A stretch of DNA of 64,000 bases from Sphingopyxis chilensis (GCF_035930445.1 NZ_CP142394.1:1459501-1523500); one strand, 5' to 3'; counted from the first letter of the stretch, positions 34,904-44,054 are shown. The notes: generated from the sequence alone by a model not told the origin. Numbers and translations: made by a program.

Positions 34904-35875
34904 ATGCAACAGACCACGGTTCTCCATCATGTGAAGGCGAACATCGTCCTTTTCGGCGCGCTCTTCGCGAACCTCGGCATCGCGGCGGCGAAATTTTTCG
35001 CCGCCGCGATCAGCGGTTCCTCATCGATGCTGACCGAAGGCGTGCATTCGCTGGTCGACAGCGGCAATCAGCTTCTGCTGCTCTATGGGCAGTCGAGGGC
35101 CAAGCGTCCGCCGGACGCGCTTCATCCGTTCGGCTACGGCCGCGAACTCTATTTCTGGGCGTTCGTCGTCGCCATCCTGATTTTTGCGATCGGCGCCGGC
35201 GTTTCCCTCTACGAGGGGTGGCGCCACGTGGCCGATCCCGAGCCGCTGCGCGATCCGACCATCAACTATATCGTGCTCGGTGTCGCGGTGATGCTCGAGG
35301 GCACGTCATGGGCGATCGCGGTACGTGCGTTCAACGCCGGTCGCGGCGGCGTCGGCTGGTGGCAGGCGGTACGGCGCTCGAAAGATCCCGCGGGCTTCAT
35401 CGTCCTGTTCGAAGACAGCGCCGCGATGCTCGGGCTGCTCATTGCCGCTGCCGGGGTCTGGGCGAGCCACGCGACCGGCGACGCGCGCATCGACGGATAT
35501 GCCTCGATGGCGATCGGGGTCCTACTCGCCGCCGTCGCGGTTTTGCTCGCCCGCGAAGCGAAGGGACTGCTCATCGGCGAGAGCGCGGATGCGGAGCTCG
35601 TCCACATGATATGGTCCCGCCTCGAAAGGCGGGCCGAAATCACCGCGGTCAATCACGTCCGGACCATTCACACGGCGCCCGATGCCGTTTTCGTCGCGGT
35701 CAGCGCCGACTTTGACGACGGTCTGGCAATGGGGGCGGCGGAGACGCTGATCGAAAGCATGGAGAGCGAGCTGAAGACCGCGGACAGCCGCATCACCTCC
35801 ATCTACATCCGGCCCGAGAAACAAAGCGACGCGGTGGCCTTTCCGAAGCCCGGGCGGGGTCTTCGTGCCGCATAG
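34904..35875 (+). CDS. Cation diffusion facilitator family transporter
   Basis: 323 residues with six membrane helices: NLGIAAAKFFAAAISGSSSMLTEGVHSLVDSGNQLLLL (metal-site Glu/His/Asp in helix II), HPFGYGRELYFWAFV, FEDSAAMLGLLIAA (site Asp in helix V), and a cytoplasmic domain from ~210. It exports divalent cations such as Zn, Fe or Mn by H+ antiport. The ATG was set by homology; the ribosome-binding site is weak. Confidence 0.9.
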   Translation: MQQTTVLHHVKANIVLFGALFANLGIAAAKFFAAAISGSSSMLTEGVHSLVDSGNQLLLLYGQSRAKRPPDALHPFGYGRELYFWAFVVAILIFAIGAGVSLYEGWRHVADPEPLRDPTINYIVLGVAVMLEGTSWAIAVRAFNAGRGGVGWWQAVRRSKDPAGFIVLFEDSAAMLGLLIAAAGVWASHATGDARIDGYASMAIGVLLAAVAVLLAREAKGLLIGESADAELVHMIWSRLERRAEITAVNHVRTIHTAPDAVFVAVSADFDDGLAMGAAETLIESMESELKTADSRITSIYIRPEKQSDAVAFPKPGRGLRAA

Positions 35876-35992
35876 CGCCGGAGCTTGCCACGGCGTTCCG
35901 GAAACCGCCCCCGAGGCGCGGACGGTCACGACCATGCGAGCACCCGCGATGACGGCGTGCCGCTCGACAGTCGACGAACCGGCGCGAACGCG

Positions 35993-36679
35993 ATGCAGTT
36001 ATTGAACCCCGAACTTTTCTGGCCGATCGCCGGTGCCGTCCTTGCGGGCGCGCTGATCGGCGCCGAGCGCGAGTATCGCGCCAGCGCGGCAGGATTTCGC
36101 ACCCACATATTGGTCGCCCTTTCCTGCTGCCTGTTGATGCTGTCGGCGGTGCACCAGATGAGCTGGCTCAGCGATACGCCGCTCGACGTGGTGCGCATCG
36201 ATCCGGTTCGCATGGCGCACGGCATTCTTACCGGAATCGGATTCCTTTGCGGCGGCGTGATTTTTCGCGAAGGCTTCAACGTCCGCGGTCTCACGACCGC
36301 GGCATCGCTCTGGATGACATCGACCCTGGGGGTGCTGTTCGGGATCGGTTTCTACGAACTGGCATTATTCGGTGCGGTCGCGACTTTGCTCGTCCTGGCG
36401 GCGGTCACGCTGACCGAAAAATGGGCGCCTCAGCGACGGGTCGCGCTCTTTAGCGTCCGATATCGCGCACCGGCGCCGAGGTCGGCGGTCGAATTCGGGG
36501 AAATACTCGCCGAGCACGGGCTGACGTTCACGACGATCGATCAATCGCTCGACGCCGGCATGATCGAATATCGCGTCGTGGCAACAGGCTACCGCGCGGC
36601 TGCGGCCGAACGGCTCGCGTCGGTGTTCGGGGCCGACGCCGCCGTCGCGGGATATGCGATTCGGCCGCAGCAGGGCTGA
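35993..36679 (+). CDS. MgtC/SapB family membrane protein
   Basis: 228 residues. GALIGAEREYRASAAGFRTHILVAL, GILTGIGFLCGGVIFREGFNVRGLTTAASLWMTSTLGVLFG are the MgtC hallmark segments; four to five helices then a cytoplasmic ACT-like C-terminal domain from ~140. MgtC proteins affect Mg2+ limitation, acid and membrane-potential stress rather than transport Mg2+ directly. The N-terminus chosen has no clear ribosome-binding site. It follows the CDF gene by 117 bp. Confidence 0.88.
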   Translation: MQLLNPELFWPIAGAVLAGALIGAEREYRASAAGFRTHILVALSCCLLMLSAVHQMSWLSDTPLDVVRIDPVRMAHGILTGIGFLCGGVIFREGFNVRGLTTAASLWMTSTLGVLFGIGFYELALFGAVATLLVLAAVTLTEKWAPQRRVALFSVRYRAPAPRSAVEFGEILAEHGLTFTTIDQSLDAGMIEYRVVATGYRAAAAERLASVFGADAAVAGYAIRPQQG

Positions 36680-37001
36680 TGCGGCGCCGATCGGGGCGCT
36701 TCCGTCGTCGCTTCGAGTGGCTTGGCCGAGACCTTCACGCCGGCGCCGCATGCCGGGGCAGGCGATTGAAGAAGCGCCGGCACATATTTGAACACATGGG
36801 TTAAGTCGCGCGCGGCGCGTATCGAGCGCCTCGGGCCGCGGCGGGCGACCGGGCGCGCCCTTTATCCCGCCTTTTGGGACGGCCTTTCCGCCTTGGTGGA
36901 CCGCTCCGCCGGCGCGGGCATCCCGGGCCCGGCGGGGAACATCGCATGAGCCCGCGCGTCGATGCGGCATCGCCCTGACCCCCAACAGACCGGAAGATGC
37001 C
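36680..37001. other. Intergenic region before the SRPBCC-ADH operon
   Basis: Holds the GGAAC-N16-CGTC element at 36936-36960. A minus-strand open frame covering the right part is an antisense shadow of the next gene. No terminator was seen after mgtC. Confidence 0.5.
36936..36960 (+). promoter_or_regulatory. Possible EcfG promoter (GGAAC-N16-CGTC)
   Basis: GGAAC, 16 bases, CGTC; 41 bp before the ATG of the first gene of the five-gene operon. Confidence 0.4.
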
Positions 37002-37676
37002 ATGCCCTATTTCTCCCGAAGCTCGTTTGAAAAACCCGAAGTCATCGCCGGCTCGATGGTCGGGCTCGCCGCGGTCGGCGCCGGCTTGCTCTACTGGCGC
37101 CTGCGTCGCCGCGACGCCGAGCGGCGCGAAGCGACGACGTCGAGCGATGCGCCCCACTGGACGCTCAAGCGGAAGCGCGACCGCGCGCTGTTCGGCAAGT
37201 CGCTGCTGATCAACCGGCCGCGCGAGGAGCTGTTCGCGGCCTGGCAGGTCGAACGTTTTCCCGAATTCATGGAGAATGTCGTCGCGGTCGAGCGCCTCGG
37301 CTCCGAGGTGTCGCGTTGGACGGTGAAAGCCCCCGCCGGCCGCGAGGTCATTCTCGTCAATCGGATCACGAAGATTGTTCCGGGCGAATCGATCTACTGG
37401 CAGAGCGAGGAGGGTAGCCAGATCGCGAACAGCTGCGAGGTTCGCTTCACCGATGCTCCCGCGGGACGCGGAACCTTTGTCAGCCTGATCCTCGCCTACG
37501 ACCCGCCGGCCGGGACGCTGGGGCGGCTGGGCGCGAAGCTCTTGCAGCGCGAGCCCGAGGTGCAGGCGCGCCGCGATCTTCACCGCTTCAAGCAGCTGAT
37601 GGAGACCGGCGAGGTTACCAGCAATGCCTCACCCTCCGCGCGGTCGTCCGAGACCCCGACCCAACCCCACATCTGA
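37002..37676 (+). CDS. SRPBCC (START-like) domain protein with N-terminal membrane helix
   Basis: 224 residues. One helix near 15-35 (VIAGSMVGLAAVGAGLLYW), a basic linker, then a polyketide-cyclase/dehydrase-type SRPBCC fold: KSLLINRPREELFAAWQVERFPEFMENV, SRWTVKAPAGREVILVNRI, GTFVSLILAYDPPAGTLGRL. This family binds hydrophobic ligands or acts as a chaperone-like lipid protein. CGGAAG precedes the ATG. The alcohol dehydrogenase gene follows after 11 bases. Confidence 0.85.
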   Translation: MPYFSRSSFEKPEVIAGSMVGLAAVGAGLLYWRLRRRDAERREATTSSDAPHWTLKRKRDRALFGKSLLINRPREELFAAWQVERFPEFMENVVAVERLGSEVSRWTVKAPAGREVILVNRITKIVPGESIYWQSEEGSQIANSCEVRFTDAPAGRGTFVSLILAYDPPAGTLGRLGAKLLQREPEVQARRDLHRFKQLMETGEVTSNASPSARSSETPTQPHI

Positions 37677-37687
37677 GGAGTCATCCC

Positions 37688-38905
37688 ATGCGTGCAGTGA
37701 CATGGCAAGGCCGTCACAAGATCAGCGTCGAGACCGTTCCCGATCCGCAAATCGTCAATCCCCGCGACGCGATCCTCAAGGTAACATCGACCGCCATCTG
37801 CGGTTCGGATCTGCATCTCTACGATGGCTATATTCCCGGCATGCGCGCGGGCGATATCGTCGGTCACGAGTTCATGGGGGAGATCGTCGAGGTGGGCGCA
37901 TCGTCGACGCTCAGGAAGGGGCAGCGCGTCGTCGTTCCGTTCACGATCAGCTGCGGCCAGTGCTTCTTCTGCGAGAAACAACAATTTAGCGCCTGCGACA
38001 ACGCCAATCCGTCCGAGACGCGCGACGCCTCCGAAACGCTGATGGGCCATGCGATGGGTTCCGCCTTCGGCTATGCGCATCTGACCGGGGGCTATGCGGG
38101 CGGCCAGGCCGACTATGTCCGGATCCCCTATTCGGACGTCGGACCGGTCGTCATTCCCGACGAGCTTGCCGACGATGACGTGCTTTTCCTCTCCGACATC
38201 CTGCCGACGGGATGGCAGGCGGCGATCAACGCCGATATCGAGCCGGGCGACACCGTCGCGGTGTGGGGCTGCGGTCCGGTCGGACTGTTCACCATCCAGT
38301 CGGCGCTGCTGCTCGGCGCGGGCCGCGTCATCGCGATCGACCATTTCCCCGCGCGGCTTGCGCTCGCGAAACAGCTCGGGGCGGAGGTGCTCGACTATCG
38401 CGAGATGAACGTCCGCGAAGCGCTCGACGAGATGACCGGCGGAATCGGGCCCGATGCGTGCATCGACTGCGTCGGGATGGAAAGCCACGGCTTCACCCCC
38501 GACAATATTCTCGACCAGGTGAAGGCGCAATTCTATTCGGTAACCGAGCGCCCGCACGCCCTGCGCCAGGCGATCCTCGCGTGCCGCAAGGGAGGGCGCC
38601 TCTCGATCCCGGGCGTGTATGGCGGGTTCGCCGATAAATTCCCGCTCGGCCAGCTGATGGAAAAGGGCCTGACCGTGAAGAGCGGCCAGACGCATGTGCA
38701 ACGCTATACCGGCGAGCTTCTCGACATGATCCGCGAGGGCAAGTTCGATACGACCTCGCTGATCTCGCATTACGCGCCGCTCGAGGATGCCGCCGAGATG
38801 TACAGGCACTGGCACGGCGAACAGGACAGCTACACCAAGATCATCCTGAAGCCGGGCCTCGCGAAGGGCGCGGTGAAGGCCGTGAAGGAGATGGAACATG
38901 CCTGA
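37688..38905 (+). CDS. Zinc-dependent alcohol dehydrogenase (formaldehyde dehydrogenase-like)
   Basis: 405 residues of the MDR superfamily. Catalytic zinc ligands in ICGSDLHLYDG and GHEFMGEIVEVG; structural zinc Cys cluster CGQCFFCEKQQFSAC; NAD site VWGCGPVGLFTIQSALLLGA. The extended length and insertion (YREMNVREALDEMTGGIGPD) match glutathione-independent formaldehyde dehydrogenase-like enzymes. GAGGAG precedes the ATG. The end overlaps the following SDR gene by eight bases, so the two dehydrogenases are co-translated. Confidence 0.93.
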   Translation: MRAVTWQGRHKISVETVPDPQIVNPRDAILKVTSTAICGSDLHLYDGYIPGMRAGDIVGHEFMGEIVEVGASSTLRKGQRVVVPFTISCGQCFFCEKQQFSACDNANPSETRDASETLMGHAMGSAFGYAHLTGGYAGGQADYVRIPYSDVGPVVIPDELADDDVLFLSDILPTGWQAAINADIEPGDTVAVWGCGPVGLFTIQSALLLGAGRVIAIDHFPARLALAKQLGAEVLDYREMNVREALDEMTGGIGPDACIDCVGMESHGFTPDNILDQVKAQFYSVTERPHALRQAILACRKGGRLSIPGVYGGFADKFPLGQLMEKGLTVKSGQTHVQRYTGELLDMIREGKFDTTSLISHYAPLEDAAEMYRHWHGEQDSYTKIILKPGLAKGAVKAVKEMEHA

Positions 38906-39674
38906 ACGCAAACTCGCGATCATCACCGGGGCATCGAGCGGGATCGGCCGGGAAATCGCCAGGCTCGCGGCGGACGAGGGTTATGATCTGCTCGTCGCGG
39001 CGGACGAGCCGCTGGTCGATGCCGCCGCGGGCCTGCTGGCGAAAGGTGTCGAGGTCGAGACGGTCGAGGTCGACCTTGCCAGCACGTCGGGCGTCGATCG
39101 ACTCCTCGCGGCGGCGGGCGGGCGCGCGATCGACATACTCGTCGCGAACGCCGGACACGGGCTCGGTCGGAGCTTTCTCGAGCAGGATCCTGCCGAATGG
39201 CGGCATGTGATCGATACGAATATCACCGGGACTTTGTTGCTGCTGCAGCCGGTGCTGAAGCAAATGGTCGCGCGCGGCGAGGGCAGGGTGCTCATCACCG
39301 GGTCGATCGCGGGGCATCTCGCAGGGTCATTCCAGGCGGTTTACAACGGCACCAAGGCGTTCGTCGACAGCTTCGCCGCCGCGATCGGCAACGAACTCAA
39401 GGACAGCGGCGTGACGATCACCTGCCTCAAGCCCGGTCCGACCGAGACGCGTTTTTTCGAACGCGCCGACATGCTCGATACCAAGGTCGGTCAGGCCGAG
39501 AAAGACGATCCGGCCGAGGTCGCCGCGACTGGCTGGGAGGCCATGAAGAAGGGCGATCATTCCGTCGTGCACGGGCTGAAGAACAAGGCCCAGGTCCTTG
39601 CGTCGGGCGTTTTGAGCGAGGCTGCGACAGCGGAGATGCACCGCAAGCAGGCCGAACCCGGAACGGATCGCTGA
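38898..39674 (+). CDS. SDR family oxidoreductase
   Basis: 258 residues: IITGASSGIGREIARLA, VANAGHGLGRSFLEQD, ITGSIAGHLAG and YNGTKAFVDSFAAAIGNELK (Tyr-x3-Lys). Typical short-chain dehydrogenase; the C-terminal EVAATGWEAMKKGDHSVVHGLKNK matches a stress-linked subgroup. Overlaps the preceding alcohol dehydrogenase. Substrate unknown, possibly the product or precursor of the ADH reaction. Confidence 0.92.
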   Translation: MPERKLAIITGASSGIGREIARLAADEGYDLLVAADEPLVDAAAGLLAKGVEVETVEVDLASTSGVDRLLAAAGGRAIDILVANAGHGLGRSFLEQDPAEWRHVIDTNITGTLLLLQPVLKQMVARGEGRVLITGSIAGHLAGSFQAVYNGTKAFVDSFAAAIGNELKDSGVTITCLKPGPTETRFFERADMLDTKVGQAEKDDPAEVAATGWEAMKKGDHSVVHGLKNKAQVLASGVLSEAATAEMHRKQAEPGTDR

Positions 39675-39711
39675 CCGATGGCGGCCATGGCCGGATGGAG
39701 GAGGCTCGCAC

Positions 39712-40230
39712 GTGACGACTATTCTCGACGGTCTTGAAAACCCGGGACCCCGCGCGAATTTCTGGGACCGTCATGCGAGCCCGGTCGCCTTGCTGATTCT
39801 TGGCAGCCTGCTGCTTTTTGCGGCGTTCGGGGGAGCTGGCGGGCAGCCAAGCCCGCGCACGACAGCGCAGTTCGGTCTTGCCGAAATGCACGTGAAGATG
39901 CCTGCCGTAATCCGCAATGGTGAATTCTTCGAAGCTGTCGTCGACATCGAGGCCGGGGCGCCGCTGACCGATGCCACGCTTGCGGTCGAAGCCAATCTCT
40001 GGCGCGACATGACAATCAACACGATGATACCCGCCGCGACCGAAGAGAAATTCGTCGATGGCGACTTCCGACTTTCCTACGGGCCGCTGGAGGCCGGCGA
40101 AATCCTCCGAATCAAGATCGACGGTCAGATCAATCCTCCACTGTTTGCAGGGAACAGTGGAGCGATCGCACTGTATGATGGGGAGCGGCTGATCGGGACA
40201 AGGCGCTTCGATGTCAGGGTGCTGCCCTGA
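39712..40230 (+). CDS. Membrane-anchored beta-rich protein of unknown function
   Basis: 172 residues. GTG start with GGAGGAGG upstream. An N-terminal helix (ASPVALLILGSLLLFAAFG) anchors a periplasmic, Ig-like beta domain (VIRNGEFFEAVVDIEAGAPL, TLAVEANLWRDMTINTM, LRIKIDGQINPPLF). The stop overlaps the ATG of the DUF421 gene (TGATGG), so the two probably form a membrane complex. I do not know a named family. Confidence 0.75.
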   Translation: MTTILDGLENPGPRANFWDRHASPVALLILGSLLLFAAFGGAGGQPSPRTTAQFGLAEMHVKMPAVIRNGEFFEAVVDIEAGAPLTDATLAVEANLWRDMTINTMIPAATEEKFVDGDFRLSYGPLEAGEILRIKIDGQINPPLFAGNSGAIALYDGERLIGTRRFDVRVLP

Positions 40231-40709
40231 TGGATATCATTCTCCGCGCGACGGCGATGTTCGTCCTGCTCTATCTGCTCATCCGATTGCTCGGAAAGCG
40301 CGAACTCGCGCAGATGACGCCCTTCGAGCTGGTTCTGATGGTCGTGATGGGCGATCTCATCCAGCAGGGCGTCACCCACAATGACTTCAGCCTCACGGGC
40401 GGGCTGCTGGCGATCGGCACTTTTGCCTTCTGGGCGCTCGTCCTGAGCTGGACGACCTATCTCTTTCCCAAGGCTCAGAATATCCTGGAGGGCAGCCCGC
40501 GGGTAATTGTGCGCGATGGCGTGATCATCGAGGAAAATTTGCGGCGCGATCGGTTGACGCGTGATGAAATCCTATCGGAGATGCGGCTTGCGGGTATCGG
40601 ACGGCTGGGCGATGTCGAATGGGCGATTCTCGAGCCGCAGGGCAAGATCAGTTTCATCGCGCGCGGCCGCGAACCGTCGCCGCAGCAGGATGCGGTCGAC
40701 CCGACCTGA
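40230..40709 (+). CDS. DUF421 (YetF-like) membrane protein
   Basis: 159 residues: three N-terminal helices (MFVLLYLLIRLLGKRELAQMTPFELVLMVVMGDLIQQG) and a cytoplasmic YetF domain (LEGSPRVIVRDGVIIEENLRRDRLTRDEILSEMRLAGI). The LGKRE and TPFE motifs are diagnostic. Function is unknown; related proteins are sporulation or stress associated. Last gene of the 37002-40709 operon. Confidence 0.9.
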   Translation: MDIILRATAMFVLLYLLIRLLGKRELAQMTPFELVLMVVMGDLIQQGVTHNDFSLTGGLLAIGTFAFWALVLSWTTYLFPKAQNILEGSPRVIVRDGVIIEENLRRDRLTRDEILSEMRLAGIGRLGDVEWAILEPQGKISFIARGREPSPQQDAVDPT

Positions 40710-41036
40710 ACGCCTCCACATCGTTTCGGGACTGAGGTCTCTCAACTAGCGGCATCTTCCAGCGGGCCTGCGCGCAGCGTCGTGGTGCGCGCTTGAGCAC
40801 CGCCGCGGCAGACTTCGGCCGCTCCCTTGGCACCGCTCGGTCTTCTTGCGGCTGTTCCACTTTTCGAGCGTGCCGGTTCGACTCGCCGAGAGCTTCCGGG
40901 CGGGGGCATTGGAAATCGGCTGCGATCGATATCGCGAACGGCTTCGCGGCGACGGAAGCGGCGCGGACTTGTTTAACTGGATCAAGATGCAGGGGCTCGT
41001 TGCCCAGCATTCACCTCCGGTCGCTATCCTGTCGCA
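40710..41036. other. Intergenic region with FNR-like site
   Basis: Only the FNR-like site near the right end stands out, together with TATCCT at 41025-41030 as a possible -10. Open frames here look non-coding. Confidence 0.45.
40972..40985 (+). promoter_or_regulatory. FNR-like site, copy F
   Basis: TTTAA-CTGG-ATCAA: the right half fits fully, the left half at three of five positions. It is 52 bp before the DUF6894 gene; the other DUF6894 gene is in an operon with a Crp/Fnr gene. Confidence 0.35.
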
Positions 41037-41276
41037 ATGTCCCGCTTCTATTTTCATTGTTACGGCCTTGGCGACGTGCTCGAAGATATTGAGGGGGCGG
41101 TTCTCGCCGATGAAGCCGCCGCGCGCGCACGCGCGATCGTGTCGCTCAGGGACATGATGGCAGGCGACGTGATCAAAGGGTTGCTCGATACCCGCCTTGC
41201 GATCGAGATCATCGACGAGCGCGGTCGCCCGGTCGCAAGGATTGGCTGCGACGAGGCGCTCCGCATTATGTCCTAG
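41037..41276 (+). CDS. DUF6894 family small protein
   Basis: 79 residues, paralogue of 23674-23925: MSRFYFHCYGLG, GAVLADEAAARARAIVSLRDMM, LAIEIIDERGRPVARI. No clear Shine-Dalgarno; a leaderless transcript is possible if TATCCT at 41025 is the -10. Function unknown. Confidence 0.8.
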   Translation: MSRFYFHCYGLGDVLEDIEGAVLADEAAARARAIVSLRDMMAGDVIKGLLDTRLAIEIIDERGRPVARIGCDEALRIMS

Positions 41277-41343
41277 ATGTCACCCACGGCGATGACGACG
41301 CGGAGGGCTCGAGCGGGCAATGCGACAGGGCTCGAAATTCGGC

Positions 41344-41357
41344 ATAACATGGATCAA
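41344..41357 (+). promoter_or_regulatory. FNR-like site, copy Q
   Basis: ATAAC-ATGG-ATCAA: nine of ten half-site positions. It lies 41 bp before the ATG of the YqcI/YcgG gene and just upstream of a GCAAC-N17-CGTT element. Confidence 0.4.
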
Positions 41358-41363
41358 GCGGCC

Positions 41364-41389
41364 GCAACTCCCTCGCCACGCCCTTCGTT
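41364..41389 (+). promoter_or_regulatory. Possible EcfG-type promoter (GCAAC-N17-CGTT)
   Basis: The -10 ends nine bases before the ATG at 41398, so the transcript would be nearly leaderless. Confidence 0.28.
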
Positions 41390-41397
41390 TCGCTTCC

Positions 41398-42117
41398 ATG
41401 CTGACCCCACCCGACGACAGTGATCATCCTCTCGCCAGGCGCTTCGCCGCCTTCATTCGCGACGGAGACTTTCCATGTGTCGGTGCCAAATCGGCGCTGG
41501 CCCGCAGCCAGATCCGTTTCGTCGTCGGGCGCGACCTGCGCTCGGCTTGGGACGATCTTCGCATCTATCCCAATCTCCTCGATCTCGCCTGGAGCTATTC
41601 GCGCGAACCGAGCCTGTTCCACTCGCTGGCCGTGCTGTTCGAACAGGACAGCGGGCTCGACGAAGCCAAGTTCGAGACCTGCCTGTGGGAGCGGCTTTCA
41701 TCGCTGTCGGCGAAGGACGACTGGCACGGCCAACCCTTCGATCCGCGCGTCAGCGCCGATCCCGGCGACCCCCATTTCTCGCTGAGTTTCGGCGGCGAGG
41801 CATTTTTCGTCGTGGGGCTTCATCCGCGCGCGAGCCGGCCGGCGCGCCGTTTCGAACGGCCGGCGCTCGTGTTCAATCTCCATGACCAGTTCGAACAGCT
41901 TCGCGCGAACGGCGTTTACGACCGGATGCGCGAGACTATCATCGCGCGCGACGTGGCCCTTGCCGGCGACCCCAATCCGATGCTCGCGGTTCACGGCACC
42001 GTCTCCGAAGCGCGCCAATATTCGGGTCGCGCGGTCGACGATCGCTGGGTTTGCCCCTTTTCCGGGCGGAAGGGCGGGAGGCCGCGTGGCGGCGGCTTGC
42101 GCGGCCGCGGCGCGTGA
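41398..42117 (+). CDS. YqcI/YcgG (GntA-like) family protein
   Basis: 239 residues. FPCVGAKSALARSQIRFVVG, SAWDDLRIYPNLLDLAWSYS, FHSLAVLFEQDSGLDEAKFE, DPHFSLSFGGEAFFVVGLHP and the C-terminal WVCPF are diagnostic of this family. It includes the haem-dependent N-hydroxylase GntA of guanitoxin synthesis; most members have unknown substrates. The Cys in FPCVGAK and the C-terminal CPF Cys are candidate haem or metal ligands (inference). The last ~20 residues are a Gly/Arg tail. Confidence 0.83.
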   Translation: MLTPPDDSDHPLARRFAAFIRDGDFPCVGAKSALARSQIRFVVGRDLRSAWDDLRIYPNLLDLAWSYSREPSLFHSLAVLFEQDSGLDEAKFETCLWERLSSLSAKDDWHGQPFDPRVSADPGDPHFSLSFGGEAFFVVGLHPRASRPARRFERPALVFNLHDQFEQLRANGVYDRMRETIIARDVALAGDPNPMLAVHGTVSEARQYSGRAVDDRWVCPFSGRKGGRPRGGGLRGRGA

Positions 42118-42405
42118 GTGCCGCGAGGCACCAGCGCGCGACGAAGATCGCGCATCTCGGGAGCCCCGGCGCATCGAAAGACATATCGGCGCCGGAGCGG
42201 GCGATCGGGTGCATGCCTGCGGCTGCCGATCGGGGCATAAGGATCGGCGGTTCGGTCGAGCCGGAAATCCGGACGGCGCGCGGCGGCGGAGGGTGCGATA
42301 GTCGTGCCCGCTCGATCTGGACCGTCTGCGGCGAGGGCGTCCATGCGGCGGTCAGCAGAGTGTGCAATCAGCATTTGCCCGCCGCTCAAAACCGGGAGAA
42401 CGTCC

Positions 42406-43062
42406 ATGCGCCTGTTTAGGGACAATGGCCTCACGATCATCCTCCTTCTTCTCTTTGCCGCCAGCATCGTCGGCCAGTGGCTGACGGGCTGGTATGTATC
42501 GATCGAGGATGCCTCGCGTCACGGCGAGCCGACGCTCTCGCTCGCCACTTACAGCCGGAGCCCGGAGTTCCTCTCGTCCGTCTTCGAGAATTGGGAGAGC
42601 GAATTTCTCCAGATGTCGGCTTATGTCGTGCTGACGGCGATGCTGATCCAGCGCGGCTCCTCGGAATCGCGAGATCCCGATGGACCGCCCCGCGACGCCG
42701 ACCTCGCGGCGTAGGCGGCCAAGCCGGGCTCGCCTGCGATCCTCGGCAAGGGACGGCTCGCGCGCGCCCTCTACGCGCGCTCACTCGGTATCATATTGTT
42801 CCTCCTGTTCATCCTCTCCTTCGTTCTGCACTGGACCCAAAGCGCCGCCGCTGCGGCGAAGGAGGCGGGCGAGCATGGCGAGCCTTCCCGGTCGACGATG
42901 GCTTATTTCGGCGATCCGCAGCTCTGGTTCGAATCGTTCCAGAACTGGCAGAGCGAGTTTCTGTCGACCGCGGTCCTCGTGCTCCTCTCGATTGTCTTGC
43001 GTCAACGCGAGTCGCCCGAGTCGAAGCCCGTCGCGGCGCCCCATGCGCAAACCGGGGGTTAG
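42406..43062 (+). pseudogene. DUF6766 membrane protein gene interrupted by an in-frame TAG
   Basis: The first 102 codons give MRLFRDNGLTIILLLLFAAS, GQWLTGWYVS, HGEPTLSLATY and FENWESEFLQMSAYVVLTAMLIQRGSSESRDP, then TAG at 42712-42714. In the same frame the sequence continues without further stops for 116 codons with the family's second half: LGIILFLLFILSFVLHW, HGEPSRSTMAYFGDPQLWFESFQNWQSEFLSTAVLVLLSIVLRQR, ESPESKPVAAPHAQTGG. Full-length relatives are about 220 residues, so one nonsense codon splits the gene. A GGGAGAA site serves the first half; a TTG at 42796 could start the second. Either a fresh pseudogene, readthrough, or two peptides. Confidence 0.82.
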
Positions 43063-43252
43063 GCGCAGGAGGATATGCGCCGCTATCTCGCCCATCTGGC
43101 CTTCGTAACTGCGACCACGCGAGAATATCGGTCTGAGCGGCCTCATTCACGGCATAGTCGATGCCGCCCAAGTGAAGAAAAACGCTCGCCATCGGCGTGC
43201 GCCTGTCGTGCGGCGGACGATATGTCGGGCCCTCAGGCGTGACCCGCCAGCG

Positions 43253-43990
43253 TCACGTACGAACCGTCATCGGCTCGCTTTGGAGATAGCCGGGATCGAA
43301 CTCGGCCATCGCCACGAGCCTCTCCCAGTCCTTGATGGTGATCGTGCGTTTCTCGAGCGCCACGAGCCCCGACTGCTTCAAGCTGTGAAGCACACGGTTG
43401 ACGTGCACCGCGGTCAGCCCGGTCGCATCGGCCAATTGTGCCTGGGTCATCGGCAAATCGAACCGGTCCTGGCCGGCAAGGCCGGCCGCTCGCAGTCGCA
43501 CCGCGAACTCGCAAAGGAGATGGGCGATCCGGCCCTGTGCGTCACGCCGGCCGACGCCGGCCAGCCATTCGCTGAAGATCGCGGCTTCGACCGCCGTCTG
43601 CCGCCACAAGGCGTTCTGGATCGAGGGCCGGACAGAAAGGAGGCTTTTCAACGTCGGAGCGGCAATGACGGCCACGGACCCGGGGGTCATCATTCGGGTC
43701 TCGCGATCGTTGGCAGGCTGGAAGATATTGCCCAGGCCCAGAAAGTCTCCCGGAACATGGAGCGAAACGATCTGGCGCGACCCGTCGCGCAAAAGCTTGC
43801 CGCAATAAGCAAAGCCGGAGATCAATATGCTGCAGTGCCGCAAGTCATCTTCCGCCCGGTCGACGGGGGCGCCTGCTTCAAGCGCCCGCGAAGCGAAGGG
43901 CAGTTCGATCAGTGCATCGCGATCTTCAGCCGAGATCTTTCCACTCGCCGCGAGCGAGTGCCACAATTTCTCGATGGAACGGTCCGACAC
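43253..43990 (-). CDS. Crp/Fnr family transcription regulator (third of three)
   Basis: 245 residues: cNMP-type barrel (LRHCSILISGFAYCGKLLRDGSRQIVSLHVPGDFLGL) and winged helix FDLPMTQAQLADATGLTAVHVNRVLHSLKQSG. No Fe-S cysteine cluster. It resembles the 23953 regulator closely in both domains. It is divergent from a BLUF photoreceptor gene with only ~60 bp between, which suggests light-linked or shared control. A GGAAC-N17-GGTT promoter candidate lies in that gap. Confidence 0.9.
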   Translation of the reverse strand: MSDRSIEKLWHSLAASGKISAEDRDALIELPFASRALEAGAPVDRAEDDLRHCSILISGFAYCGKLLRDGSRQIVSLHVPGDFLGLGNIFQPANDRETRMMTPGSVAVIAAPTLKSLLSVRPSIQNALWRQTAVEAAIFSEWLAGVGRRDAQGRIAHLLCEFAVRLRAAGLAGQDRFDLPMTQAQLADATGLTAVHVNRVLHSLKQSGLVALEKRTITIKDWERLVAMAEFDPGYLQSEPMTVRT

Positions 43991-44012
43991 CTTCGCCTCC
44001 TTTCAGCCGTGA

Positions 44013-44038
44013 AACCAACGGCCGAAAGCAAACGTTCC
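44013..44038 (-). promoter_or_regulatory. Possible EcfG promoter of the third Crp/Fnr gene (GGAAC-N17-GGTT)
   Basis: Minus-strand GGAAC, 17 bases, GGTT, ending 22 bp before the ATG. It overlaps a GTTCCGGAAC palindrome facing the BLUF gene. Confidence 0.3.
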
Positions 44039-44054
44039 GGAACATGTGGCTGAA

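Noticed and set aside
36770..36800. TTGAACACATGGGTTAA as an FNR-like site
   Set aside because: The half-sites are separated by seven bases instead of four.
42118..42131. GTGCC-GCGA-GGCAC hairpin after the YqcI/YcgG gene
   Set aside because: Only five base pairs and no T-run, so not called a terminator.
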